This document shows, in pieces, positions 34,340 to 45,822 of a stretch of DNA of 64,000 nucleotides. The notes under the pieces are model-generated. The model had not been told where the DNA came from. It searched no databases and worked only from the letters and a program-made list of their open reading frames with translations. The stretch is taken from NCBI GenBank assembly GCA_028023455.1, contig JAQFVV010000022.1, positions 9,321,100 to 9,385,099 on the forward strand. The letters are read 5' to 3'. The number at the start of each line of letters is the position of its first letter. Position 1 is the first letter of the stretch. Origin of the DNA: Epiperipatus broadwayi (Eukaryota; Onychophora; Udeonychophora; Euonychophora; Peripatidae). Position numbers and translations under genes: made by a program.

Positions 34340-34740
34340 GATATATATTGGAGAATCAAAAAGCACCATTATTACTGAATATAAGAAGATATTGATCCAA
34401 CCCTTGGAAAACGTTTTTATGTGATCCTCAAATTGCCTAAGTTTAGACAACCCTGATTTACATCTAAGAAGAAAAAAACAATATTTTCTTTATTGAAAAT
34501 TATTGTAAATCAGCTGGAACATGTCAAAAGAGTGATATAAAAGTAAAAAACAAAGACAACATTGTCTTTCATTGTTGCTTTGTTCAGAATAGAACTTTTT
34601 TTTCTTTCATGTTTAATTTTTGTATGCATACCATATTAGAAGAATTTAATCAAATTTATAACAGTAAAATGTTTTGTGCTTTTATAGAATATTATCTATA
34701 CATATAGAGTATTATCTATCCACCAGATGACACCACATAA

Positions 34741-35407
34741 TATATCCCAATGATTTGGATAAAGAATTTATATCAGTATACTTGTATAAAAGGTGGAATG
34801 ATTGTGTTAGAAGGATTGTTGAGTGTTATAGTGGTAAGAAATGGGATAAAAGAATAGATGCATTAATAAAGAATAGGGAGTTGGAGAGATGGAGAACTAG
34901 TATAGAGGGTAAGAAGAGTTTAAATATATATAGAAGTAAACAGAACATTGGGTGAGAGTTAATTTATGATAATAGTAAGGAAAGTAGTTTATTGCTTAAG
35001 GCTCGAATAGGATCTTTAGCAACAAGAGAATATACATGTAAATGGGAAAATATGGGTGATTTACTGTGCAAATTGTGTAAGGAAGGTATAGAAAATATTA
35101 GGCAACATTTGATTGAATGTAGATGCTTGAAAGCAGAAAGGGTACAAATAATGAAGTTATGGGAGAATAAATATGAACAAAGTGATTATACACAAAGTGA
35201 GTTATTGGTTTTTATGCTGGGTTTGGGAAAAGATAAGGGGGATTTAGATATAAAGGCCATAGAGTTGACAAAGATTATGTTGTGGAAATGGGATGGAGCA
35301 AATTATGGGAAAGTGGGAAGGTAAAGTGGCTAACAGGTTTCTTTGGGCATAGTTGCTTAGAGATTCCTGACTCGGGTTAAGGAGAAGTTACATCACATCA
35401 CATCACA
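34741..35407 (+). pseudogene. LINE 3' end with CCHC knuckle and CATCA tail
   Basis: One frame (34755-35324) with a single TGA at 34953 encodes the C terminus: KARIGSLATREYTC, then CKLCKEGIENIRQHLIEC (C-x2-C-x10-H-x4-C) and the final IMLWKWDGANYGKVGR. This is the region after the reverse transcriptase in non-LTR retrotransposons. The 3' untranslated part (35325-35390) ends in repeated CATCA units. The same 3' end recurs at 41.9-42.3 and 58.2 kb. The copy is 5'-truncated at about 34741. Confidence 0.8.
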
Positions 35408-36201
35408 GAAAGAAGAAATTGTTAAAATTGGGTATTTGAATATGCAATGTAGTAGGAGACCAGAAAAGTGGCTGGAATTAAACAAAGCAACTGAAAATGA
35501 ATAGCTTGATGTATTAGCAGTAATGGAAACACATCTAAGAGAAGAAGAAGAACATATTCTGAAAGATTTGGTATGGCAGGATATAAAGAAAAAGAAAAAA
35601 GGGATGGTGGTATATGTGTTATATCAAAAAAATAATTAAATACTGTTAAATGTCAAGAACATTTGTGGTTTGAAATAAGGTTGGGAAGACAAGAATGGGT
35701 GTTGGGTATAGTTTATATAGTTACTGGAGATAGTCAAACTATAATGGAATGGGACAGTAGCATATATGAATGCCTAGTTAAGGATATAAAGAGTTTTAAA
35801 GAAAAGGGGAAGAGAATAATGGTATAGGGGATATGAATGGACATATTGAAAAAATTGATGATGTAGGTATTAAGAATGGACAGCTTTTGAAGAAATTTTG
35901 TCAGAGAATAAATTTGAGCATTGGAAATTTATCAAATATTTATGATGGACAATACACATGGTCTAGAAATAATATATTCCACACAATAGATTATGTATTG
36001 ATAGGGGAAAAGGGAATGATTAAAGTATGGAAAATTAAGGTATTTGGTAATGAAGAGAGAGTATGTAATAGTGATCATAACTTCTTTGTAATAGAAATGG
36101 TTAGTAATGTGATGGAGAATAGAAATAAAAGTAGAAACAATAGTGAAAGATGTGGATGGAGAGTGAATGATAAGAATAAGTTAGAAGAGTATAAAATTTA
36201 A
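35408..36201 (+). pseudogene. LINE APE-type endonuclease domain
   Basis: It begins VKIGYLNMQCSR right after the CATCA tail of the preceding copy. METHLREEEEH follows (motif with catalytic Glu), then GDMNGHIE after a stop, YTWSRNN, IDYVLIGE and SDHNFFVIEM. GDxN, YTW, IDYV and SDH are the ordered signatures of LINE apurinic endonucleases, which nick the target for reverse transcription. Stops occur at several points before 35833; 35833-36201 is open. Confidence 0.75.
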
Positions 36202-36774
36202 GTTGAAGAAACCATGGTAGAGTTGGTTGGGGATGAATATAAGGAATGGTGTGATGAAATAGAAAAGGTGGAAAATAGGGTTTTAGGTGAGAATATGCAG
36301 AAGAATAAAAGTAATAAATAAATGAGAGTTAGTAAAAGTGTAAAATAGAGAAAAAAAGCATGCAGAGAATATAAGTGTGCTACTAAGAATAAATAAAGTG
36401 TAAAAAGATATTAATGCTAAATGGGAGAAGTACTTAGAAAAGAAGAAGTTGGCTAAAATAGGTAATTATAGAGAGAGAATGAAATTGAATAGTAAATCGT
36501 TGGAGGATATTAATAAAAGTGGAAGAGATGGAAGTAAAAACTTTTCGAATTACTTTAAAAGGAGAAATGTATGGGAGAGAGAGATAGTATTATTAGATGA
36601 TGAGAAAATAGAGTGTAGCTCTAGAGAAGAATTAGAGAGAATCTTAAATAGGTATGTAATGGATATAGAAAAGATGTTAGATGTGAAAGACAGAGTGATA
36701 GAAATTATGAAAGAAATGTACGTCAATCCTATGTTTAAATCAGACATTAAAATAAATAAATATATGAATTGATG
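36202..36774 (+). pseudogene. LINE endonuclease-RT linker remnant, RT deleted
   Basis: The endonuclease frame continues past a stop as KEWCDEIEKVENRVLG. After frame changes, 36449-36772 reads DGSKNFSNYFKRR, then LLDDEKIECSSREELERILN, the usual lysine-rich linker before the reverse transcriptase. It then jumps to RVIEIMKEMYVNP, which resembles a mid-RT segment, so most of the RT appears deleted. No 3' end follows. Confidence 0.6.
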
Positions 36775-37069
36775 ATAGTATAATAAAATATTGAACAAAA
36801 AGGGTTAAAACTAAGTGTGATTGCAGTATAAATATGCACAGCATATGTGAAATGTAAAAATATTTCATTTATGACAATCTTTCATGTAAATATTAAAAGT
36901 AACATTAAATAAATATTATTATTATGTATGACGGTTAAAGAGGAAGAAGAAAAAATATTTCAATTCTGAAGTTATCAAAATTTATACAATGATAAAACAA
37001 TTTTACAAATATATTTGGGATATAAATTCACTTTAAAGCAAATGTTTTATTATTGTAAAATATAAATTT

Positions 37070-37790
37070 TAAATGTGAATTACCAACAATGTTGAAAAAG
37101 CTATGCTTATAAACATCATAGCTATTAAGAATAATATTTAAATACAAGTATATTATATATACATTAAGCTAGATGTAATTAAAGAGGATTTGAACCAAGA
37201 CTTAAACTCCCTTCAGTCATCCATTCCATCTTATACAACCAACATACAGACCACATACTTGCAAAAAAGATAAATGATCTCCAATATATATATATTGATC
37301 CAGATCATCACCTCCCACGCATGTATATAATATGTGGATTCATTCTATTCTTAATCCTTTGTTCAATATTTAGAGTGCTTTTAAGTCATAGCCAGAAGGA
37401 GAGTGATTTATTCCCTTTGTTTACCTATATATTGAGCTATTTTTAACTTAAAGTTTACATATTAAATCTTGTTTAATTATTACCATCAAAATGTTAAAAG
37501 TGAGATGCTGTTTTCATCCCTGTTTGATTAATTATGAGTTTAATGACTCTAAAGTGTCATATTCCATCTTATTGATAAATTAATTTCACTCTAAATTACC
37601 AACAATGTTGACAAAGATGTGCTTATAAATATCAGAGCTACCAAGAGATAAGTGGATTCATTCTATTCTTGATCCTTTGTTCAACATTTAGAGTGCTTTT
37701 AAATCATAGCATGAAGAACGATGATTTACCCCCCCCCTTGTTTACATATCCATTAGATTATGTTTAAATTAAAGTTTAAATGCAATTTAA
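37070..37790. repeat. Direct duplication with unequal spacing
   Basis: AATTACCAACAATGTTG occurs at about 37078 and 37595, each followed by GCTTATAAA and a TCAGAGCTA block. GATTCATTCTATTCTT occurs at about 37338 and 37662, each followed by GATCCTTTGTTCAA, TTTAGAGTGCTTTTAA and GTTTACAT. The second unit lacks the about 195 bp that separates the two blocks in the first. No coding content. Confidence 0.65.
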
Positions 37791-38548
37791 ATAAATATGT
37801 GAAACATATATTGTAAATATTGAATAAAAATTGTATACATTTTTTATGGTCACCACAATTAGTGAGTGAATGTAAAGTTAAAAAAATATCTCTTTGTTTG
37901 CCTGAAGGTTAGTGATGGTTTATTATATGTGGTAATATGTTGGGCCATTTCCATCATCTATCTGTAAATGTTGAATGTTTAGAAAAATTTAAACTTTATT
38001 TAAACTTCTCGAATAAAAAAACTTATTAGTAATAATACCTAACACACAAATGGACATCATAGGTTAGTGATTACACAACATTTTGAGTAGTATTATTTTC
38101 CACTCTTCTTCTGGAGTCGCTGGCCTGACCAGTAACAATATTAGTATAGGAGTCAAACTTACACCTTTAGATTCTCAAATATCGGATTTTAAGACATCAC
38201 TCTAATCAACTGAGCTATTCTGTTAAAGGTAACAGATAGTAGAAATTTCATATATTTATATATGAGATTTGGTTCAAAATCTCCTGAGTCCTTCAAATTT
38301 TTTTAATATTTGTTTCTAAGAGCAAGGTTAATTAGAGACCTCCATATATTGTGTATTACCACACTGGATTATTTGCCATTGTCATGAGAGTAACTTCATT
38401 GAATTTTCTTCTAAAGCACTTTTTAATCTCTATCCAAATTTTTGATTTTCCCAATTGAGCATATGGTCATTAGTGCATACATAACATATAATAACCACAT
38501 TCCACTCTTTTTACACTTTGAAGCAAAATATATTTATTTATTAATATT

Positions 38549-38583
38549 ACAGTTTTGACTGTTCCTAGCACTCTTCATCAGAT
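38549..38583 (-). pseudogene. Hammerhead-like remnant at the Penelope 3' end
   Basis: On the minus strand CTGATGA is followed by GAGTG, a 7-nt loop, CAGTC, AAAAC, T and GTA. This fits CTGATGA, helix II (four of five pairs), a GAAA changed to AAAA, and a minimal helix III before GTA. Penelope-like elements are known to carry minimal hammerheads in their terminal repeats, so position supports the reading. The core is broken, helix II is imperfect and helix I is not convincing. Confidence 0.35.
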
Positions 38584-38885
38584 CTACAAACATACATATG
38601 TAGTCCCATCTGCTTTTTCTCTTTTAATAAATATGTTCTTTATATCACTATTAAACAGGGTGACAAGTCTCATCAATATACTTCTTTCCATATTCACATG
38701 GCATTTTATAGATGTAGTTTTTGTTTTTTAGAATTTCCAGTTTAGGCTTGGTAGAAGTTAGAAATCCTCAAAGTGTATTGTGGCTTTGGAAAACTGTTCT
38801 AATATTATATTGCCTACAAATATTCTTTAATTTTTCTGCCATTTCTAGTATCAATAATTGTGTTTTTATTTGGTGTCTCTTTTTG

Positions 38886-39101
38886 TTATTCATTAAAGGT
38901 TTTCTTGATGGCACTTGATGGATAACCATTTTTCATAAGAGTTTGTTCTATGTGAATCTTTTCATTTTTCAAATCATCGGTTTCCGAACAAACTTTCTTT
39001 GCTTTGTTCCATAGTGATACTATAATTTCATGTTTAGTGCTTCTTTTATGATTTGATGTATATGCCAAGTACTTGTCAGTATGTATTGGTTTCCAATACA
39101 C
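38886..39101 (-). pseudogene. Penelope-like RT C-terminal thumb region
   Basis: This is the longest open stretch of the element. YWKPIHTDKYLAYTSNH corresponds to the very conserved R-K-P-T-H-T-D-R-Y-L block after the RT palm. It is followed by KHEIIVSLWNKAKKVC and a helix with NEKIHIEQTLMKNGYPSSAI. It runs without a stop over 71 codons. Confidence 0.8.
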
Positions 39102-40560
39102 TTGTTTTTACTTTTCCCTGAGGGAGTTCTGACACAAAAACATCTAAGAATGCCAATTTTTGTTCTTGTTCTGATTCCATTATGAATTTAAGTGAAGGAG
39201 ATATGTTGCAGATGTGCATCCAGAATGACTGCAATTATGCATCACCATTAGCCATATCATGAATATATTATCAACATAGAAAAGCCACACTTTAGATGAA
39301 CATGGAGTAGTATTTATGGATGTGATTTCAAGTTCATCCATGTAAATGTTGCTAAGCTAAGAGTAACAGTGCTGATCACATGGCCATCCCTTGATTTTGT
39401 TGGATAAATTCTGAGTTACATTAAAAGTACATTGTTGTTATGCAGAATGTTAGTAATTCCATTTACTATCAATAAGTAGAGTTGCTTTAGTTTGTAGACT
39501 ATTATCAACTTATAACCTTATCCTTGCAATAGACAATGTCTCATCACATGCTATATTTGTAAATAAACTTTCCATATCAAAGCATACCAATAAGTCATTT
39601 TTTTTCCATTTTCATGTCCCTGACTAATTCTACCAAGTGTTTAGAATCTCTGTTGAAGGACTATGTCCTCTATTCCAATAAATTCAGAACTTTGAGAAGA
39701 AATATTGACAAATTTTGACATCATGAATTTCTAGAATTAACAATAAACCTTAACAGTGAGAAAATTTTGCTGAAATACAAGTTAATTTTCTTTTTTTCTG
39801 AATTGCTGAAATAATTGCGATGCTTTTGGAATAATGCTTGTAACTTTATCTCTGTACTAGAAATTGGATTTTTTTGCTACTTTTTTGTATTGGCCTACTG
39901 TGAGAAGTTCTTGTATTTTATTATCATAATCAGTTTTATCCATTACAACAGTAGTGTTATCTTTGTCAGCAGGAAATTGACTAGAAATCCTGTTTGAGAG
40001 ATGTAATAACTTTCCTCTCATTATATGAAATTACTTGGTTTCTGTTTTGATGTCTCTCAAGTGTCCTTTTAATTCTCCACTGTAATTATGTTGCTTTTTC
40101 TAGATGCAATTTTTGTGTAACTTCTTCAGTAGCTGCCATTGTAATAATGGGGCAGTAGATGGTGTAATGGAAAACTTCACACCTTTTCCAGGAGCAGATA
40201 ATTCCATGTCAGTAAGATGTTTAGAATTAAGATTTTCACTGATAAAGCTCATAGATCACTAGTTGTAGTTTTGACCTGCCCATGTAGATTTATAAGCTTA
40301 TTCTTCTGATGTTTTTTTATAATTTCATGTAATTTGCATTATGATCTTTTTACTACTTGATAAACTCTTGATAAATCTTCATCAATAAGTTTATTTTTTT
40401 TTAGAAAATATTCCACATTTCTAATCAAATGCAAGGTTTGATGCTTGGAAAACCATTGGACTTTTATTCTTTCTCTCAATAAGGCCTCATTTGCTCTCTA
40501 AATAATCTCATCTCTCTTGGAGGAAATAGCAGGTTTTAATTATAACCTGTTAGGGATATT

Positions 40561-41930
40561 TTTTTCTGATTTACATTTACGTAAGAAAGTTAATACAACA
40601 TATTATCTTGTACAATCTTTTTGTTGTTATAAATTAATTTAAAGGACAATTAAATTGTTTAAAATTTTGGAAATAACATCAGTGACTTGGGTAATACACT
40701 TATGAAAATATGACTTTGGTATCTGGTGGTTAAATCACATCTATTTGATTCAACTGGTTAAAGAGAGTTTGAGTTAAAATTAAGCTCTTAGAAAGAATAA
40801 AGTCCAGTTATCAGCATTAGCCAAGTTAAAGACAGAGTTACCCAAATAGTAGATCCAGGTCACAGGGAGTGAATTGTAAGTCATTAATATAATTTATCTA
40901 AATATTGGTAATGCTGTACTTCAATTTTATGAGTAAATTTACAGAATTCCTGGCTGAATGTCTTTTTTTCTGGATTGCTAGTTTTTTTTTCACTTTTGTA
41001 TCCTGTATGCAAAAGAATATCTAGTCAAACCTTGTAATGTATAAGTAATTCTCTATCAGTATTTACTAAACTATGAACTTAATAAGAGAGAGACTTGTTT
41101 AAATTAATGTATTTCCTTAAACAAGATAGTGACAGTTGAAGAAGACCATTATTTATTATAAATAAATAATTTAATGTAATTAAATCAAAATATGACTGCC
41201 ATAAATTGCTATAGTCATTTAAAATTAGACAGTTTGATTACTTTGACTAATATACATATTTTTACTTGTTCTATAATAATATATGCATTTGTCATATTAA
41301 TAGTTTTTAAATATATGATGTTAAATTATTTTTTGATTAGATTTTGGGATATACCTAAAATATATTTTTGTTTATGTACTAGATTTTATATTATCTTTAT
41401 ATTTGATTATTCGAATCCAAGAGTATAAACTCTTAAGACTGTATAGGTAGGTATCCTAGGATTTTGAGAGAAAGAAGATTATTAGATGGAGGCAACTTCA
41501 TTGAATAATTGCAGTTATTCTGAAAAAAAATTCATTGTATAACTATTTGTAAGTGGAACATAAAATTGGTATCTTATTTTAGACACAAGATTTTTTTTAT
41601 ATTCAAAACCAACTTAATAGAATACAGAAAATGACACTCCAAATGTATCATATTTGTATAATGATCTATAGAAATGTGAAGAGTGAGAAATCATTATTAT
41701 AATATGTATATATTTAAAGTAAATATGGAATTCAAATGTGTTCATAATTATATATCCATGCATGCCATTTTGAGTGATCAAATTTCAAACATAAAAATTA
41801 TTCATAATGTTATCTTCATTATAAAATTTGAAATATTAATAAATTTTAAAACAAAACTGATAAATTAATAACATTTACTTAAAAAAAAAAAAAACATCAT
41901 ACCAGTTTTTATTCTTTATAGAAAACCACA
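40561..41930. other. AT-rich DNA without recognised features
   Basis: Short frames (41192-41428, 41683-41868) show no domain. Part of 40560-40950 may be the unrecognisable 5' portion of the adjacent Penelope-like element. Confidence 0.45.
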
Positions 41931-41934
41931 ATCA

Positions 41935-42098
41935 CATGATGTGATGTGATGTGATGTACTGTGACTTCTCCTTAAACGAAGTCATGAATCTCTCAGCAAC
42001 TATGCCCAGAGAAACCTGTTAGTCACTTTAACTTCCTTTTCCATTGTCCACCCTAAGTTTTCCCATAATCTGCTCCATCCCATTTCCACAACATAATC
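41935..42098 (-). mobile_element. LINE 3' tail, copy A
   Basis: Minus-strand copy of the 3' end seen at 35270-35407, from GATTATGTTGTGGAAATGGG through the AACAGGTTTCTCTGGGCATA block to the CATCA repeats. It is truncated at the same base as copy B. Confidence 0.8.
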
Positions 42099-42252
42099 TT
42101 TGATGTGATGTGATGTATTATGGCTTCTCCTTAAATGAAGTCAAGAATATCTCAGCAATTATGCCCAGATAAACCTGTTAGCCACTTTATTTTCCATTCC
42201 CCACTCTAAATTTACCCATAATCTGCTCTGTCCCATTTCCACAACATAATAT
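42099..42252 (-). mobile_element. LINE 3' tail, copy B
   Basis: A second copy of the same LINE 3' end, directly adjoining copy A in the same orientation, with its own CATCA run at 42099-42113. Both copies begin with the ATTATGTTGTGGAAATGGG segment. Shared truncation suggests tandem duplication or a fixed short non-autonomous element that uses the LINE tail. Confidence 0.8.
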
Positions 42253-42259
42253 AAACTAT

Positions 42260-43240
42260 TTTATAGCAACTCCATCCGGTGGACGTAATTCAAATTATAA
42301 TACATTAAATACATTAAAAGTATAACGTGTATATAAAGATTAATAAGTAAGTACAAGCTTAATGCTATATACTTTATACAAAACAAATTTATCAAAAAAT
42401 AATATTTTAAATACACTTTTAAAGTTTCTAATCATTTAATAATGACCATTTTTCACCTACTTATACTGTAATTTTAATTATGTTTACATATTTGTTTGAA
42501 TATGTAAGTTTCATAAAATTTTCTTTTTTATAATTTTCAAAATATCTTATTACTTGACTATTTTTTTCGCAATTCATTCTATGACCATTATTTAAAAAAT
42601 GAATATGGCTTCAACTTTATATATATTGAAACCATAAAAAAGACAGAAAAGCCAGTTGAGATGTGAAGAAAGCTGATTGAGTTGTGATCTCAGTTGAGAC
42701 CATATGTATGTATGTCAATATTACAGAAAAAAAATGCAACTATCCCTCACTTGACTTTCAATTCACTCCGCATGCAAGTTTTTATATATTTCTACATAAA
42801 CTAAAACTATTCTAGACTTTGATAAAATATTCACATTCAATAAAAAAAAAAATTTCTTAGGATTATTCAATAATATGTGTACTATTAGTCTTATTCTATT
42901 TTATTAATAAAAATCTTTGCAAATATATTGTTTATTGTCATAAGAACTAATTAAGAATAACTCAATCTGTGTTTTAAAACTGAGGCTAGCAATTTAAATG
43001 TAATGTTGATTAATGATTTATTTCAGGGTTATATAAAATAAAAAAACAAATACATAGATATAAAATGTTTTTATGCATTTTAGGATACAACAATGTAAAA
43101 GGGATTTAGTTACATTATCCTACCCATTACTTTTATCTTTCAAATAAAATTAATACAATAATAATGTACTTAATCCATATAGATTTTATGTATGAGCTAA
43201 TATCTTAAATATGATGATGTTTCTTTAATAAAAAATATTA
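42260..43240. other. AT-rich DNA without recognised features
   Basis: Nothing supportable was found. Confidence 0.5.
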
Positions 43241-43245
43241 GTGTT

Positions 43246-43345
43246 TGTCAAGTGTTGGTTGTCGAGAGGTCAGCACAGCTGCCTTAAAAGCAGTTGTCCT
43301 GGGTTAGCAGGTTCACTTCCCGGCCGATGCTATGACAAAAGAAAA
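43246..43345 (+). mobile_element. tRNA-derived SINE, family A, copy 3
   Basis: TGTCAAGTGTTGG opens the body and CCGATGCTATGACA closes it, giving an acceptor stem with an outward extension. The anticodon arm CTGCCTTAAAAGCAG has a changed triplet. The variable region is enlarged to include a second GGGTT-type block before the T arm (GGTTCACTTCC). A short A-rich tail follows. Confidence 0.75.
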
Positions 43346-43644
43346 TATATATATTAGTATTTGTTTCCTAAATTTAATTTCAATTTGGAATATGAATATT
43401 AAGTTATCAGGCAGTGTTGTAATGATACTAACATTAAATAGGAATAGTTTGTTTATTATTTCAAAAATAATCCACAATTTAAATACTGAAGGATAATAGT
43501 TATCATCATCATAAAATATGTTTTATAATCGTCCTTAATTAGTTTATTTCACTAACTAATTAATTACCAACCAATCTCAATTAATAGTGTTGGAGAAAAA
43601 TATTCATTCTTTTAAAAGAAGCAAATGCAATCATTGCTTAGTAT

Positions 43645-44100
43645 ACCTAAATAAATATTTACTACTTTGGGCTTATCTCAGGATGTCTTATTGGAATCAT
43701 TTGCAGGTTTAAACATTAGGAGTGCTATTCCACAAACAAAATATAATTAGATCATTAGGATGCCTCATTATAATACTATATAAGAATGAAAAATTAACAC
43801 TAATAACTAAGAGTGATGCATAAAATATTTCTTACAGACTTAATTATCTACATATTAACTTTGAGATTGAACCTAAATAAATATTTAGCACATTAGGCTT
43901 AGTTATATTATCTCAGGATCTCTTACTAGAATCATTTACAGTTAAAACATTAGGAGTGCTATTCCACAAGCAAAATATAATTAAATCATTAGGATGCCTT
44001 GTTATAATACTATATAACAGTGAAAAATTAACACTAATATGTAAGACAGATTTACTTATCTAATTAAAGATGATTAACTTCATTTAATTATGAGGTTGAA
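43645..44100. repeat. Two-unit tandem duplication of about 225 bp
   Basis: ACCTAAATAAATATTTA marks both starts (43646 and 43871). Shared blocks include ACATTAGGAGTGCTATTCCA, CAAAATATAATTA, ATCATTAGGATGCCT and GTGAAAAATTAACACTAATA. Divergence is roughly a tenth by eye. Confidence 0.75.
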
Positions 44101-45715
44101 GCTTAAGAACCCTAAAATATATAATAACTGCAATGCAGCACAGATTTAAATAACTTTAATAGTTACTTACATGTATCTAATGTAAACCTAAGGTAAATCA
44201 CATTTAATCGCATTCATTGTCAATAATAATAATATTAAATAAAAATATTAAATAAGGAAGAAGCAATTATGAGAAAGTGCATTAAATCATCTGTCTGTTT
44301 ATTGCAAAATTAATTTCATTTTTGTAATATAATCCTTTTTGGACACAGCATAAAGACTAATAGATTCCATTTTATCATACTTGTTGATTCAAAGTAAGTT
44401 ACATTCCACATTAATCCATTTTTAAGATTGTTTATCATTTAGATATTTATCATATTGAATGTTTGTTTCAATAAGCCACAATTTAGAAGTCGCATTTAAA
44501 TATTTAGCTTCATAATCCATTATCCATTGAATGATATTTAAATATTTAGCATTGATAATTTGTAATGCATTTTGTTAAGCAATGGATACAAATTCATAGC
44601 TTGTTACAGGCAGAAATTTAATTCATTTGAACAGCTGTTATAATTCTATTCAAAATATTAACGTTGATTACTTCTTTAATTTGAAATATATAATTAATCT
44701 ATTTATTTACAGATCTTTAATCCATGATGCCAGTAATTCCGATGTAACATTTTGAATCAAAGTTCATTTATTTAGGCATATTTGAGTTGAAAAATTATTA
44801 TTTAAGGTTTTTCCTTAAGTAATTAAAGACGAAACAATTTACAACATTGAGACGAATATGCATCCTTTCCTATAGTGAAGAAAATAATTATTTTGCAATA
44901 TTTCAAAAATAAACCTCAGCAATTTATATGAAGTTAATAAATATAATTTTCCAAATATATCAGCTATTTACCATTATTTTTAATAGAAGAAATCCAGCAA
45001 TTTATTGTTGAAATAGTGAGACTGCATTCCATAAGTCAATATGTCCATTTGTATTTGTCCACTAACAGTTGGCTATAATAAATGAGATTTCTTGAAATAA
45101 AGAATTGATGAATTAATTAATGATGGGTTCTGGTTTATTTGTTGTTATTCATCCTCATAGAATGATGAAAAGAAGTCATTTGCCTAGCAAAGGCAACTGC
45201 CTTCTGCCTAGCTATTTAGTTTAACCAATTATCCTGTAGATGGCAAACAAAATGGCTATTTAAAAATATGAATCTGTTTAGGTACTGACTGCAATAAAAA
45301 TCTGTGCTGATGGTCTGAATTGTCCAAACTTCAGCTTAATCAGTTATCAGACAGTGTCTAGATTGCAGAACATTCTCTATCATACATTGGAGGTTCTTGG
45401 TTTGTCCATGAAATATTTGAAAAAGTCATCATGGTTACTGCCAGTAAAAATGATAGATTCTAAGATTTTTGAATCAGCATGGTAAAAATTTAATGATTGA
45501 CATTTAAAAATGAAAATAATAATTCCAGTCTTTTCCAATTGCTTCACTTTTATTTCTGGCGTTTGATATAATTATTCAATTAAATTTAAATAAACCTTTT
45601 GATGAATATCATTAAATAAATATTTTAGCAAACTAAATCAATCTTTGCTAAATAAAAATTTAAACATGTAAGCTTTTACACATGCACACAAAATATTAAA
45701 ATGTAAAAACAGTTT
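44101..45715. other. AT-rich DNA; a more complex unassigned segment at about 45120-45480
   Basis: The sub-segment at 45120-45480 is less AT-rich and has a small palindrome (TTTGCCTAGCAAAGGCAA followed by CTGCCTTCTGCCTAG). No domain could be read on either strand. The remainder shows nothing. Confidence 0.4.
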
Positions 45716-45716
45716 A

Positions 45717-45822
45717 TTCTGCACTTGGTAGTCGAGAGATCAGCACAGCTGCCTTACAAGCAGTTGTGTCCCGGGTTAGTGGGTTTGCTTCCCGGCCGAT
45801 GCTATGACACATGAAAAAAAAA
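45717..45822 (+). mobile_element. tRNA-derived SINE, family A, copy 4
   Basis: Body with GTCGAGAGATCAGCACAGC, an anticodon arm CTGCCTTACAAGCAG, enlarged variable region, GGGTTTGCTTCCCGG, CGATGCTATGACACATG and a 9-nt A tail. The 5' end lacks the TGTC extension. Confidence 0.75.

Larger units (their letters stand above)
31477..34463 (+). mobile_element. hAT-type DNA transposon, internally deleted and filled with inserts
   Basis: The left end CAGGGCTATCCAAACT (31485) and the right end, read inward, CAGGGTTGTCTAAACT (ending 34455) form terminal inverted repeats. They are flanked by an 8-bp target duplication, ACTTACAT at 31477-31484 and ATTTACAT at 34456-34463 (one mismatch). Eight-base duplications are diagnostic of hAT insertion. 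The transposase is reduced to its N-terminal zinc finger near the right end, so the catalytic part is deleted. The interior also holds a tandem repeat, a GC-rich block and small inverted segments, mostly foreign insertions. Confidence 0.75.
38530..40560 (-). mobile_element. Penelope-like retroelement, decayed, full RT region
   Basis: Read on the minus strand, recognisable blocks appear in family order: FPADKDNTTVVMDKTDYDNK (about 39985-39925), MESLFTNIACDETL (about 39580), WLFYVDNIFMIW (about 39290-39255), MYWKPIHTDKYLAYTS (39101-39054), SLWNKAKKVC, then YIYKMPCEYGKKYIDET (about 38715-38665), the start of GIY-YIG. Several frameshifts and stops separate them. The catalytic YVDD is YVDN, so the enzyme is dead. 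The endonuclease is cut short at about 38650. This element and the 2.6-3.8 kb palindrome show that Penelope-like elements colonised this genome. Confidence 0.85.
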
